A stretch of 9,701 nucleotides of DNA from positions 1-9,701 of the forward strand of contig NZ_CALLYO010000455.1 of the NCBI RefSeq assembly GCF_937858865.1, read 5' to 3'. Shown here one piece after another: positions 1 through 5,615 of this stretch (position 1 is its first letter; each line of letters opens with the position of its first letter). A program made the translations under genes and the position numbers. The notes below the pieces were generated by a model. That model was not told the DNA's origin, searched no databases, and saw only the letters and a program-made list of their open reading frames with translations. This DNA is from an uncultured Amaricoccus sp. (GTDB lineage: Bacteria; Pseudomonadota; Alphaproteobacteria; Rhodobacterales; Rhodobacteraceae).

Positions 1-908
1 AAGTCGCCCGACATCGCCATGTCAGGACGCGCGGCGCGGATGCGCTCGATCAGCCGGAGGTAGCTCTCGGCGCCGTGCCGGCGGTTCATCGCCTTCAGCA
101 CCCGGTCGCTGCCCGACTGCACCGGCAGGTGCAGGAAGGGCATGAGCTTCGGCTCCTCGCCGTGCAGCGCGATCAGGTCCTCGCCCATGTCGCTCGGGTG
201 CGAGGTGGTGTAGCGGATGCGCTCCAGCCCCTCGATGCGGGCGAGCCGCCGCACCAGCGCGGCGAGGCCGATCCCGTCCGCGTCCCGGTAGGCGTTGACG
301 TTCTGGCCGAGGAGGGTGATCTCGGCGACGCCGCGCGCAACGAGCGCGCGCGCCTCGGCCTCGACGCGGGCGGCCGGGCGGGAGACCTCGGCGCCGCGGG
401 TGTAGGGGACGACGCAGAAGGCGCAGAACTTGTCGCACCCCTCCTGGACGGTGAGGAAGGCTGCCGGCGCCCGGGTGCGCCGGTCGGGCGGCAGGTGGTC
501 GAACTTGTCCTCGGGCGGGAATTCGGTCTCGACCGGACGCTCGCCCGCCGCGCGCCGGTCGAGCATCGCCGGGAGACGGTGATAGGCCTGCGGGCCGACG
601 ACGAGGTCGACGACCGGCGCGCGGGCGAGGATCTCCGCCCCCTCGGCCTGGGCGACGCAGCCGGCGACGCCGATGCGCAGGTCGGGGCGCGCGTCCTTCA
701 GCCGGCGCAGGCGGCCGAGCTCGGAATAGACCTTCTCCGCCGCCTTCTCGCGGATGTGGCAGGTGTTGAGCAGGATGAGGTCGGCGTCCTCGGGCCGGTC
801 GGTGGCGGCATAGCCGCGGGTCGCCATCAGCGCGGTCATCCGCTCGCTGTCGTAGACGTTCATCTGACAGCCGTAGGATTTGACGAAGAGCTTCCTGGGC
901 GGCGTCAT
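1..908 (-). CDS. miaB: MiaB, tRNA-2-methylthio-N6-dimethylallyladenosine synthase (partial, C-terminus beyond window)
   Basis: Radical-SAM methylthiotransferase that converts i6A37 to ms2i6A37 in tRNAs reading UNN codons, using two [4Fe-4S] clusters in the cytoplasm. About 302 residues are visible. The N-terminus contains [15 protein letters not shown], a signature that separates MiaB from MtaB and RimO. The three cysteines of the auxiliary cluster are C14, C50 (in NTCHIREKA) and C84 (in AGCVAQ). The radical-SAM motif CDKFCAFC gives C158, C162 and C165. The frame stays open to the window edge and stops around MAMSGDF, just before the usual IVGFPGE segment, so the C-terminal part of the radical-SAM barrel and the TRAM domain lie outside. 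The ATG at 908 puts the first Cys at the normal distance and has GGGGA upstream. It lies 96 bases downstream of mucR on the same strand, separated by two hairpins. In many proteobacteria phoH and ybeY follow miaB, which cannot be tested here. Confidence 0.97.
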   Translation of the reverse strand, partial: MTPPRKLFVKSYGCQMNVYDSERMTALMATRGYAATDRPEDADLILLNTCHIREKAAEKVYSELGRLRRLKDARPDLRIGVAGCVAQAEGAEILARAPVVDLVVGPQAYHRLPAMLDRRAAGERPVETEFPPEDKFDHLPPDRRTRAPAAFLTVQEGCDKFCAFCVVPYTRGAEVSRPAARVEAEARALVARGVAEITLLGQNVNAYRDADGIGLAALVRRLARIEGLERIRYTTSHPSDMGEDLIALHGEEPKLMPFLHLPVQSGSDRVLKAMNRRHGAESYLRLIERIRAARPDMAMSGD

Positions 909-928
909 CGGCAGTCCCCGAACATGCG

Positions 929-957
929 GACGCGCGGGGAACGTGCCCCCGCGCGTC
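929..957 (-). promoter_or_regulatory. Strong 11-bp stem-loop in the miaB leader
   Basis: A perfect inverted repeat: arms GACGCGCGGGG (929-939) and CCCCGCGCGTC (947-957) with a 7-base loop. In the minus-strand transcript it ends 20 bases before the miaB ATG, just ahead of the presumed ribosome-binding GGGGA. No U-tract follows, so it is not a textbook intrinsic terminator. It could stop or pause transcription coming from mucR, or affect access to the miaB ribosome-binding site. The structure is seen directly; its role is inferred. Confidence 0.55.
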
Positions 958-974
958 TCTCTAGCTTCCGCGCC

Positions 975-993
975 GGCGTGCCGCAAGCACGCC
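975..993 (-). terminator. Hairpin just after mucR, possible terminator without U-tract
   Basis: Inverted repeat with 7-bp arms GGCGTGC (975-981) and GCACGCC (987-993) and a 5-base loop, starting 11 bases after the mucR stop codon in the direction of transcription. Its position suits a 3' end or RNA-stabilising hairpin, but no run of U follows it. It is the first of two tandem hairpins between mucR and miaB. Confidence 0.4.
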
Positions 994-1004
994 TACGGGT
1001 GGAC

Positions 1005-1421
1005 TCAGCGCGAGCGCGGCTTGCGCCCGAGGCCGATCTTCTTCGCCAGCTCCTGCCGCTTGGCGGCGTAGCTCGGCGCCACCATCGGATAGTCCGGCTT
1101 CAGCCCCCAGCGCGCGCGGTACTCGTCCGGAGTCATGCCGTAGGCGGTCATCAGATGCCGCTTCAGCATCTTCAGCTTCTTCCCGTCCTCGAGGCAGATG
1201 ATGTAGTCGTCGGTCACCGACTTGCGGATCGGCACCGCCGGCGTCAGCTCCACCGAGGCCGTCTCCTCGCCGCTGGCGAGCTCGCTCAGCTTGGTGAAGA
1301 CGGCCTGGATCAGCTCCGGCACCTCGCTCTGCGTGACGGCGTTGTTCGCCACGTGGGCGGACACGATCTCAGTCATAAGGGCGAGGATCTCGCCGCGTCC
1401 GATCACTTGATCTTCGCTCAT
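1005..1421 (-). CDS. mucR: MucR/Ros-family transcriptional regulator with degenerate zinc finger
   Basis: A 138-residue protein of usual MucR length. MucR proteins in alphaproteobacteria bind AT-rich promoter DNA and control envelope, exopolysaccharide, motility and cell-cycle genes, often including their own. The C-terminal half carries the family core: a Cys/His region at 76-94, then GMTPDEYRARWGL (95-107) and DYPMVAPSYAAKR (110-122). The start at 1421 (MSEDQ) is preferred over the ATG at 1487 because it gives the usual family N-terminus and length; its ribosome-binding site is weak (GGGA about 11 bases upstream). Aligned to the Ros zinc finger, only C76 and H89 remain. The second Cys is D79, and the C-terminal His positions are A93 and Y94. 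Zinc-independent Ros/MucR homologues with such replacements are known, so this need not be an inactive protein. A good promoter lies in the 362-base spacer upstream. The paired hairpins downstream separate it from miaB. Confidence 0.93.
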   Translation of the reverse strand: MSEDQVIGRGEILALMTEIVSAHVANNAVTQSEVPELIQAVFTKLSELASGEETASVELTPAVPIRKSVTDDYIICLEDGKKLKMLKRHLMTAYGMTPDEYRARWGLKPDYPMVAPSYAAKRQELAKKIGLGRKPRSR

Positions 1422-1519
1422 TTCGCGTTCATCCCGATTCCGCAGCCCAGGCGCAATACCAACGCCGCTCTTGCCGCATTGTTCCAAGCGCCCCGTACTT
1501 GCTTTCCTGACAATGCTCT

Positions 1520-1536
1520 CTAATCCTATTAATTAG
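1520..1536. promoter_or_regulatory. CTAAT-N7-ATTAG inverted repeat over the mucR -10 box (candidate operator)
   Basis: Perfect 5-bp arms CTAAT (1520-1524) and ATTAG (1532-1536), 12 bases centre to centre, in an AT-rich island of a GC-rich genome. The repeat covers the -10 box of the mucR promoter. A protein bound there would block the promoter. MucR proteins favour AT-rich sites and often repress their own gene, so autoregulation is the obvious guess, but nothing in the sequence proves which protein binds. Confidence 0.4.
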
Positions 1537-1551
1537 GCCAGACTTTGACAA
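1523..1551 (-). promoter_or_regulatory. Sigma-70-type promoter for mucR
   Basis: On the minus strand, TTGTCA (1546-1551, five of six to TTGACA) is followed after exactly 17 bases by TAGGAT (1523-1528, four of six to TATAAT). Transcription would start near 1515-1517, giving a leader of about 95 bases before the mucR ATG at 1421. It is the best promoter match I see in the window, and it faces mucR. Confidence 0.6.
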
Positions 1552-1681
1552 GATGCGCAACAGCGCGGCCCGAAGAATTTTCATCACTGCCACGTGATTA
1601 TTCGCTGACGGCGGCCGGGCCGAAGTATGGAAGCCCGAAGCGCTTGCAGCGCGATCACCCTTTAACGCAGGTTCCGGAGGT

Positions 1682-1700
1682 TTTCATAGCGGTCATGAAA
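1682..1700. promoter_or_regulatory. TTTCAT-N7-ATGAAA inverted repeat, possible protein-binding site
   Basis: Perfect 6-bp arms at 1682-1687 and 1695-1700 with a 7-base spacer, about 130 bases upstream of the mucR -35 box. The symmetry suits a dimeric DNA-binding protein or a weak RNA hairpin. Six-base arms can arise by chance, so confidence is low. Confidence 0.25.
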
Positions 1701-1701
1701 G

Positions 1702-1713
1702 TCCTGCGCAGGA
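1702..1713. repeat. 12-base perfect palindrome TCCTGCGCAGGA
   Basis: Perfect palindrome just beside the TTTCAT/ATGAAA repeat and about 70 bases past the M3 peptidase stop codon. It has no loop, so a DNA site is more natural than an RNA hairpin. Function unknown. Confidence 0.3.
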
Positions 1714-1783
1714 TTCCGCCGATCCTTCGTTTGCGCTATCGAAGCTTGTCCCCGCGCAATACCGGCGAGGATTCGGCGCTGGG

Positions 1784-3805
1784 CTATGCGTCGACGAGGC
1801 CGCGCTGCTCGAGAAGCGCCTCGGCGCCCGGCATGCGGCCGCGGAAGGCGACGTAGAGATCGGCCGCCTCGCGCGCGCCGCCGGTGCTCAGGATGCAGTC
1901 GACGAGCCGGCCGGCGGTGGCCTGGTCGAAGACGTCCCCCGCCTCGCGGAAGGCGGCGAAGGCGTCGGCGTCCATCACCTCGGACCACATGTAGGAATAG
2001 TAGCCGGACGAATAGCCGTCGCCGGAGAAGACGTGCTGGAAGTGGGGGGTGGCGTGGCGCATGACGATGGCGCGCGGCATTCCGAGGCGGGCGAGGGTCT
2101 GCTGCTGCGCGGCCATCGGGTCGGCGGGCGCCGGGCCGCTGTGGAAGTCGAGGTCGACGAGGGCGGAGGCGACGTATTCGACGGTCGCGAAGCCCTGGTC
2201 GAAGTTGCGCGCGGCGATCACCCGCTGCATCAGCTCGCGCGGCATGGGCGCGCCGGTCGCGGCGTGGCGGGCGTGCGCCTCGAGCACCTCGGGGGTCTCG
2301 AGCCAGTGCTCGTAGAGCTGGCTCGGCAGCTCGACGAAGTCGCGCGCGACGCTGGTGCCGGAGACGAAGCCGTAGGTGACGTCGGAGAGGAGGGCGTGCA
2401 GCGCGTGGCCCATCTCGTGGAAGAGGGTGTGGGCGTCGTCGAAGGTGAGGAGCGTCGGCTCCCCGGCCGGCGCCTTGGCGAAGTTGCAGACGTTGACGAC
2501 GATCGGGCGCACCTCGCCGTCGAGCTTGCGCTGGCTGCGGAAGGAGGAGCACCAGGCGCCGGAGCGCTTCGAGGCGCGGGCGAAATAGTCGCCGATGAAG
2601 ACGCCCATGTGGCGCTCGCCGCGGCGGACCTCCCAGGCGCGGGCGTCGGGGTGGTAGAGGGGGACGTCGACCGGGGTGAAGCTGAGGCCGAAGAGGCGGC
2701 CGGCGACGTCGAAGGCGGCCTCGCGCACGCCGTCGAGCGACAGGTAGGGCTTGAGTGCGGCCTGGTCGAAGGCGTGTTCGCGGGCCAGGGCGATCGCGGC
2801 GTAGTAGCGCCAGTCCCAGGGCTCGAGCGCACCGTTGATGCCGTCGGCGCGCATCAGTTCCTCGAGCCGGGTGGCGTCGGCTTCGGCGCGGGCGCGCGCG
2901 GGGGTCCAGACGGCCATGAGGAGGTCGCGCACCGCGGCGGGGGTGCGGGCCATCTCGGGCTCGAGCTTGTAGCTGGCGAAGTCGGGATAGCCGAGGAGCC
3001 GCGCCCGCTCCTCGCGGAGCGCCAGCATCTCGGCCACGATCGCGCGGTTGTCGTGGGCGCCGCCGTTGGCGCCGCGGGCCGCCCAGGCGCGGAAGGCCGT
3101 CTCGCGCAGGTCGCGGCGAGGGGAGGATTCGAGGAAGGGGACGACGAGGCTGCGGGAGAGGGTCAGGACGTGGCCCCGCTGCCCCCGCTCGGCGGCGGCC
3201 GCCGCCGCGGCGGCGACGAGGTCGTCGGGGAGGCCGGCGAGGTCGTCGGGGGCGAGCGGCAGCGTCCAGGCCTGCTCGTCGGCGAGGACGTTCTGGCCGA
3301 AGGCGGTGCCGAGGCTCGCGAGGCGCTCGAGGATCGCCTTCAGCCGCGCCCGCTCGGGGCCGGCGAGCCGGGCGCCGGCGCGGACGAACATGCGGTGGTA
3401 GAGGGTCAGGACGCGGTCCTGCTCGGGGGTGAGGCCGAGCTCGCCCCGCCGGGCGGCCAGGGCGTCGATGCGCGCGAAGAGCGCGGGGGTCATCATCGTC
3501 TCGGCCTGGTGGGCGGCGAGCTTCGGGCTGAGCTCGCGCTGCAGCGCCTCGATCGCTTCGTTGGTGTGGGCGCCGGCGAGGTTGAAGAAGACCGCCGAGA
3601 CGCGGTCGAGCCGGCGCTCGGCCCGCTCCATCGCCTCGATGGTGTTGGCGAAGGTGGGTGGCGCGGGGTCGGCGGCGACGGCATCGAGGTTCGCCCGCGC
3701 CTCGGCGAGTGCCGCCGCGAAGGCGGGCGCGAAGTGACCGGTCCCGATCTCGCCGAAGGGCGGCATGCCGAAGGGGGCGGTCCAGTCTTGCAGCAGCGGA
3801 TTCAT
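1784..3805 (-). CDS. dcp: M3-family zinc oligopeptidase, Dcp-like peptidyl-dipeptidase
   Basis: A 673-residue cytoplasmic-type metallopeptidase; E. coli Dcp is about 680. The family clips short peptides, and Dcp removes C-terminal dipeptides during peptide recycling. The zinc site is HEMGH at 463-467 (ligands H463 and H467, catalytic E464), with the third ligand E492 in DFVELPSQ. Segments typical of Dcp include AVFFNLAGAHTNE (71-83), EPWDWRYY (328-335), PLYHPDARAWEV (382-393), GDYFAR (405-410) and the substrate-binding GYSSGYYSYMWSEV (597-610). No signal peptide is seen at the N-terminus MNPLLQDWTAPFG. An eight-alanine run at 198-205 looks like a composition effect. GGAG lies six bases before the ATG and supports the start. 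It follows the lipoprotein gene after 106 bases and may be read through from it; no promoter of its own is evident. PrlC/oligopeptidase A is the alternative, but the match to Dcp is closer. Confidence 0.93.
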   Translation of the reverse strand: MNPLLQDWTAPFGMPPFGEIGTGHFAPAFAAALAEARANLDAVAADPAPPTFANTIEAMERAERRLDRVSAVFFNLAGAHTNEAIEALQRELSPKLAAHQAETMMTPALFARIDALAARRGELGLTPEQDRVLTLYHRMFVRAGARLAGPERARLKAILERLASLGTAFGQNVLADEQAWTLPLAPDDLAGLPDDLVAAAAAAAAERGQRGHVLTLSRSLVVPFLESSPRRDLRETAFRAWAARGANGGAHDNRAIVAEMLALREERARLLGYPDFASYKLEPEMARTPAAVRDLLMAVWTPARARAEADATRLEELMRADGINGALEPWDWRYYAAIALAREHAFDQAALKPYLSLDGVREAAFDVAGRLFGLSFTPVDVPLYHPDARAWEVRRGERHMGVFIGDYFARASKRSGAWCSSFRSQRKLDGEVRPIVVNVCNFAKAPAGEPTLLTFDDAHTLFHEMGHALHALLSDVTYGFVSGTSVARDFVELPSQLYEHWLETPEVLEAHARHAATGAPMPRELMQRVIAARNFDQGFATVEYVASALVDLDFHSGPAPADPMAAQQQTLARLGMPRAIVMRHATPHFQHVFSGDGYSSGYYSYMWSEVMDADAFAAFREAGDVFDQATAGRLVDCILSTGGAREAADLYVAFRGRMPGAEALLEQRGLVDA

Positions 3806-3872
3806 CGCGCGCTCCGGCCAGGTGTCCTCGGCGGACCCTTGGCCGGTGCGCGCGCCGGGGTCAAGGCGGCAT

Positions 3873-3900
3873 CGGACGCCCCCGGACGCCCCCGGACGCC
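3873..3900. repeat. 10-bp tandem repeat, 2.8 copies
   Basis: Unit CGGACGCCCC at 3873-3882 and 3883-3892, then CGGACGCC at 3893-3900. It lies in the 106-base spacer (3806-3911) between the lipoprotein stop and the M3 peptidase start. A minisatellite-like slippage product is likely. The spacer otherwise shows only the peptidase ribosome-binding site, and no clear promoter or U-tailed terminator. Confidence 0.8.
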
Positions 3901-3911
3901 GGCGCTGGGGG

Positions 3912-4415
3912 TCAGGACTGCGGGGCGGTCTCGAGTGCCTGCGCCGTGCCGCGCGCGAAGGCCTGCACGATGGCCTGGTAGTATTCGGCGCTCGTCGGCT
4001 TCACGGTCGTGACGTTGCTGCCCGCGGGCAGGTACTGGATGACGTCGGCCGAGGAGGCGGTGACGTTGTAGACCGCCGCGTTGGTCCCGTCCGGGTTGAT
4101 GAGGGTGACCGTGCCGGCGAGGCGTGCCGTCTCGGCCGTCGCTCCGCTGATGAAGGGGCTGCCGAGCGAGATCTCGTCGACGTCGACGTCGATCTGCTTG
4201 CCCATCGGGTCGATGCGGCCGACGAACTGCGCCGCGATCGCCGTCTCGAGGTCGTCGCTGAGGTTCTTCCAGTAGGCGACCGCCTGCGGGCTGCCGACGG
4301 CCGGGAGGTCGGCCTCGACCGTCACGCCCGAAACAAGGAGAGGCTCGTTGCGCTCCGCGCCGCCGCAGGCCGCGAGCATCAGCGCCGCGCCGGCAAGCAA
4401 TCCCAGCGTCCGCAT
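3912..4415 (-). CDS. Small lipoprotein of unknown function
   Basis: A 167-residue protein. The N-terminus MRTLGLLAGAALMLAACGG is a lipoprotein signal peptide: one Arg, a hydrophobic core and the lipobox LAAC, with C17 as the lipid-modified cysteine. Gly follows the Cys, and acidic residues appear soon after (E20), so outer-membrane sorting is more likely than inner-membrane retention. The mature part has no Cys and no motif I recognise. It looks like a single alpha/beta domain: alternating strand-like stretches (QIDVDVDEISLG, ARLAGTVTLIN) and a last helix around residues 140-162. The open frame extends upstream to 4598, but the ATG at 4415 is chosen because it begins the signal peptide and has AAGGAA about eight bases before it. 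It sits alone between two spacers, after a repeat-rich leader (4416-4634). I can give no function. Confidence 0.85.
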   Translation of the reverse strand: MRTLGLLAGAALMLAACGGAERNEPLLVSGVTVEADLPAVGSPQAVAYWKNLSDDLETAIAAQFVGRIDPMGKQIDVDVDEISLGSPFISGATAETARLAGTVTLINPDGTNAAVYNVTASSADVIQYLPAGSNVTTVKPTSAEYYQAIVQAFARGTAQALETAPQS

Positions 4416-4514
4416 GGCAAATTCCTTTCCGTCTTTCCCGTTCCCGTCTCGGAACGCGTCTGTGGCGGAAACCCGCTCGGCGGGATTCGGTTCCCGTTCG
4501 CGCCCCCGGGCGGC

Positions 4515-4555
4515 GGCACCCCGGCGTGCCCGGCGCACGGCGGGCACGCGTGCCC
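4515..4555 (-). promoter_or_regulatory. Competing stem-loops in the leader of the lipoprotein gene
   Basis: The block contains a perfect 14-base palindrome GGGCACGCGTGCCC (4542-4555). Its left half GGGCACGC (4542-4549) can also pair with GCGTGCCC at 4524-4531 across a 10-base loop. The latter overlaps a third stem, GGCAC (4515-4519) with GTGCC (4526-4530). These pairings exclude each other. A further copy of GGGCACGCG lies at 4624-4632 beside the dehydratase stop and can pair with 4547-4555. It may serve as a 3' end for the fab operon, or as a structured leader for the lipoprotein; no U-tract is present. Confidence 0.4.
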
Positions 4556-4592
4556 ACCCTGCAAGCCATTGGAATCGTTGAGCCGAGTTTCG

Positions 4593-4613
4593 CGTCAATA
4601 CAACGTATAGACG
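4593..4613. promoter_or_regulatory. Near-perfect 9-bp inverted repeat after the dehydratase gene
   Basis: Arms CGTCAATAC (4593-4601) and GTATAGACG (4605-4613), one mismatch, 3-base spacer, in an AT-richer patch 21 bases past the dehydratase stop. The compact symmetry suits a dimeric regulator. On the minus strand it includes TTGACG (4593-4598), a possible -35 box for the lipoprotein gene, but I find no good -10 box at the right distance. It could also be a weak hairpin. Confidence 0.35.
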
Positions 4614-4634
4614 CCGGTTCGCGGGGCACGCGCC

Positions 4635-5609
4635 TCAGGCCGGCGCGATGGTGCGGGCGAAGAGGGCCGGGTCGACGTTGCCGCCGGAGGCGACGCAGAC
4701 GACGGCGTCGCCGGAGAGGGCCTCGGGGCGGAAGAGGGCGGCGGCGAGGGCGACGGCGCCGCCGGGCTCGAGGACGAGGCGCAGGTGGCGGAAGGCGAGG
4801 GCGACGGCCTCGAGCGCCTCCTCGTCGCTGACGGCGAGGCCGGGGCCGGCGAGGCGGGCGAGGATGGGGAAGGTCAGCGCGCCCGGCTGCGGGGTCAGGA
4901 TGGCGTCGCAGACCGAGCCGGCGAGCCGCTCGTTGCGCAGCCGCCGGCCGGCGGCGAGCGAGCGGGCGGCGTCGTCGAAGCCGGCCGGCTCGGCGGTGCG
5001 GACGCGGAGGCCGGGGGCCTCGGCCTCGAGGGCGAGCGCGATGCCGGCGGCGAGGCCGCCGCCGCCGCAGGGGACGAGGACATCGGCGCGGGCGACCCCC
5101 TCCTCGGCCGCCTGGGCGGCGATCTCGAGGCCGACGGTGCCCTGGCCGGCGATCACCTGCGGGTGGTCGTAGGGCGGGACGAGGGCGAGGCCGCGCCGGG
5201 CGGCGAGCTCGGCCCCGAGCGCCTCGCGATCCTGGGTGGCGCGGTCGTAGAGCACGACCTCGGCGCCGAGGGCGCGGGTCGCCTCGGCCTTCACCGCCGC
5301 GACGTCCGCCGGCATGAGGATGACCGCCGGCATCCGGTGCGCGGCGGCGGCGCGCGCCACGCCCTGGGCGTGGTTGCCGGAGGAGAAGGCGAGGACCCCC
5401 GCCGCGCCGCCTTCGGCGGCGAGGGCGGAGACGGCGGCCCAGCCGCCGCGGGCCTTGAACGAGCCGGTGACCAGCAGGCTCTCGGCCTTGACCAGCAGGC
5501 GCCGGCCGGCGCGGCGGTCGAGCTCGGGCGCGGAGAGGAGCGGCGTGCGGCGGATGCCGCCGGCCGAGACGCGGGCGGCGGCGGCGCGGATGGCGGCGAT
5601 GTCGGTCAT
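4635..5609 (-). CDS. Serine/threonine dehydratase-like PLP enzyme (fold type II)
   Basis: A 324-residue cytosolic enzyme of the threonine dehydratase/serine racemase group, which deaminates threonine to 2-oxobutanoate or serine to pyruvate. The PLP lysine is K52 in TGSFKARGG; SSGNH (76-80) holds the cofactor-contacting N79. CGGGGLAAG (181-189) is the phosphate-binding loop, and SGGN (308-311) is the C-terminal cofactor segment. EPAGFDD (207-213) lies where serine racemase relatives bind a divalent metal. Length and lack of a C-terminal ACT-like regulatory domain fit the short catabolic (TdcB-like) form, not full-length biosynthetic IlvA. Hydroxyectoine-utilisation EutB and serine racemase are close relatives, so the substrate is uncertain. 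The ATG at 5609 lies six bases after the hydrolase stop and matches the family start MTDIAAIRAAA. It is the last gene of the fab operon. Confidence 0.9.
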   Translation of the reverse strand: MTDIAAIRAAAARVSAGGIRRTPLLSAPELDRRAGRRLLVKAESLLVTGSFKARGGWAAVSALAAEGGAAGVLAFSSGNHAQGVARAAAAHRMPAVILMPADVAAVKAEATRALGAEVVLYDRATQDREALGAELAARRGLALVPPYDHPQVIAGQGTVGLEIAAQAAEEGVARADVLVPCGGGGLAAGIALALEAEAPGLRVRTAEPAGFDDAARSLAAGRRLRNERLAGSVCDAILTPQPGALTFPILARLAGPGLAVSDEEALEAVALAFRHLRLVLEPGGAVALAAALFRPEALSGDAVVCVASGGNVDPALFARTIAPA

Positions 5610-5615
5610 CGGCCG

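Larger units (their letters stand above)
1422..1783. other. 362-base intergenic region between the M3 peptidase and mucR
   Basis: No convincing gene lies here. Short frames on the plus strand across it (for example from the ATG at 1695) lack a well-spaced ribosome-binding site and run into the peptidase gene. The part around 1500-1700 is distinctly richer in A+T than the surrounding genes. It holds the mucR promoter (1523-1551), an inverted repeat over its -10 box (1520-1536), a small stem at 1640-1652, a TTTCAT/ATGAAA repeat (1682-1700) and a 12-base palindrome (1702-1713). Three GANTC sites, the CcrM methylation target of alphaproteobacteria, lie at 1436, 1712 and 1770. I see no classic terminator after the peptidase stop at 1784. 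Confidence 0.7.

Noticed and set aside
1422..1487. Longer N-terminus for MucR, from ATG 1487
   Set aside because: Adds 22 residues that do not resemble the family; the start at 1421 gives the usual length and N-terminus.
75..1523. Plus-strand open frame (482 codons) opposite miaB and mucR
   Set aside because: Spans two well-identified minus-strand genes and their spacer, with no recognisable domain.
1695..1856. Small plus-strand frame starting MKVLRRIPP
   Set aside because: GGAGG lies 14 bases before the ATG, too far, and the frame runs into the 3' end of the peptidase gene; a composition effect is more likely.
3806..3872. TTGACC as a -35 box for the M3 peptidase
   Set aside because: No acceptable -10 hexamer at 16-18 bases; the spacing gives CAAGGG.
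2033..4012. Long plus-strand open frame (659 codons) opposite the M3 peptidase
   Set aside because: Low-complexity Gly/Ala/Glu/Arg-rich translation without domains, antisense to a gene with an intact zinc site. This is a common artefact at about 70% GC.
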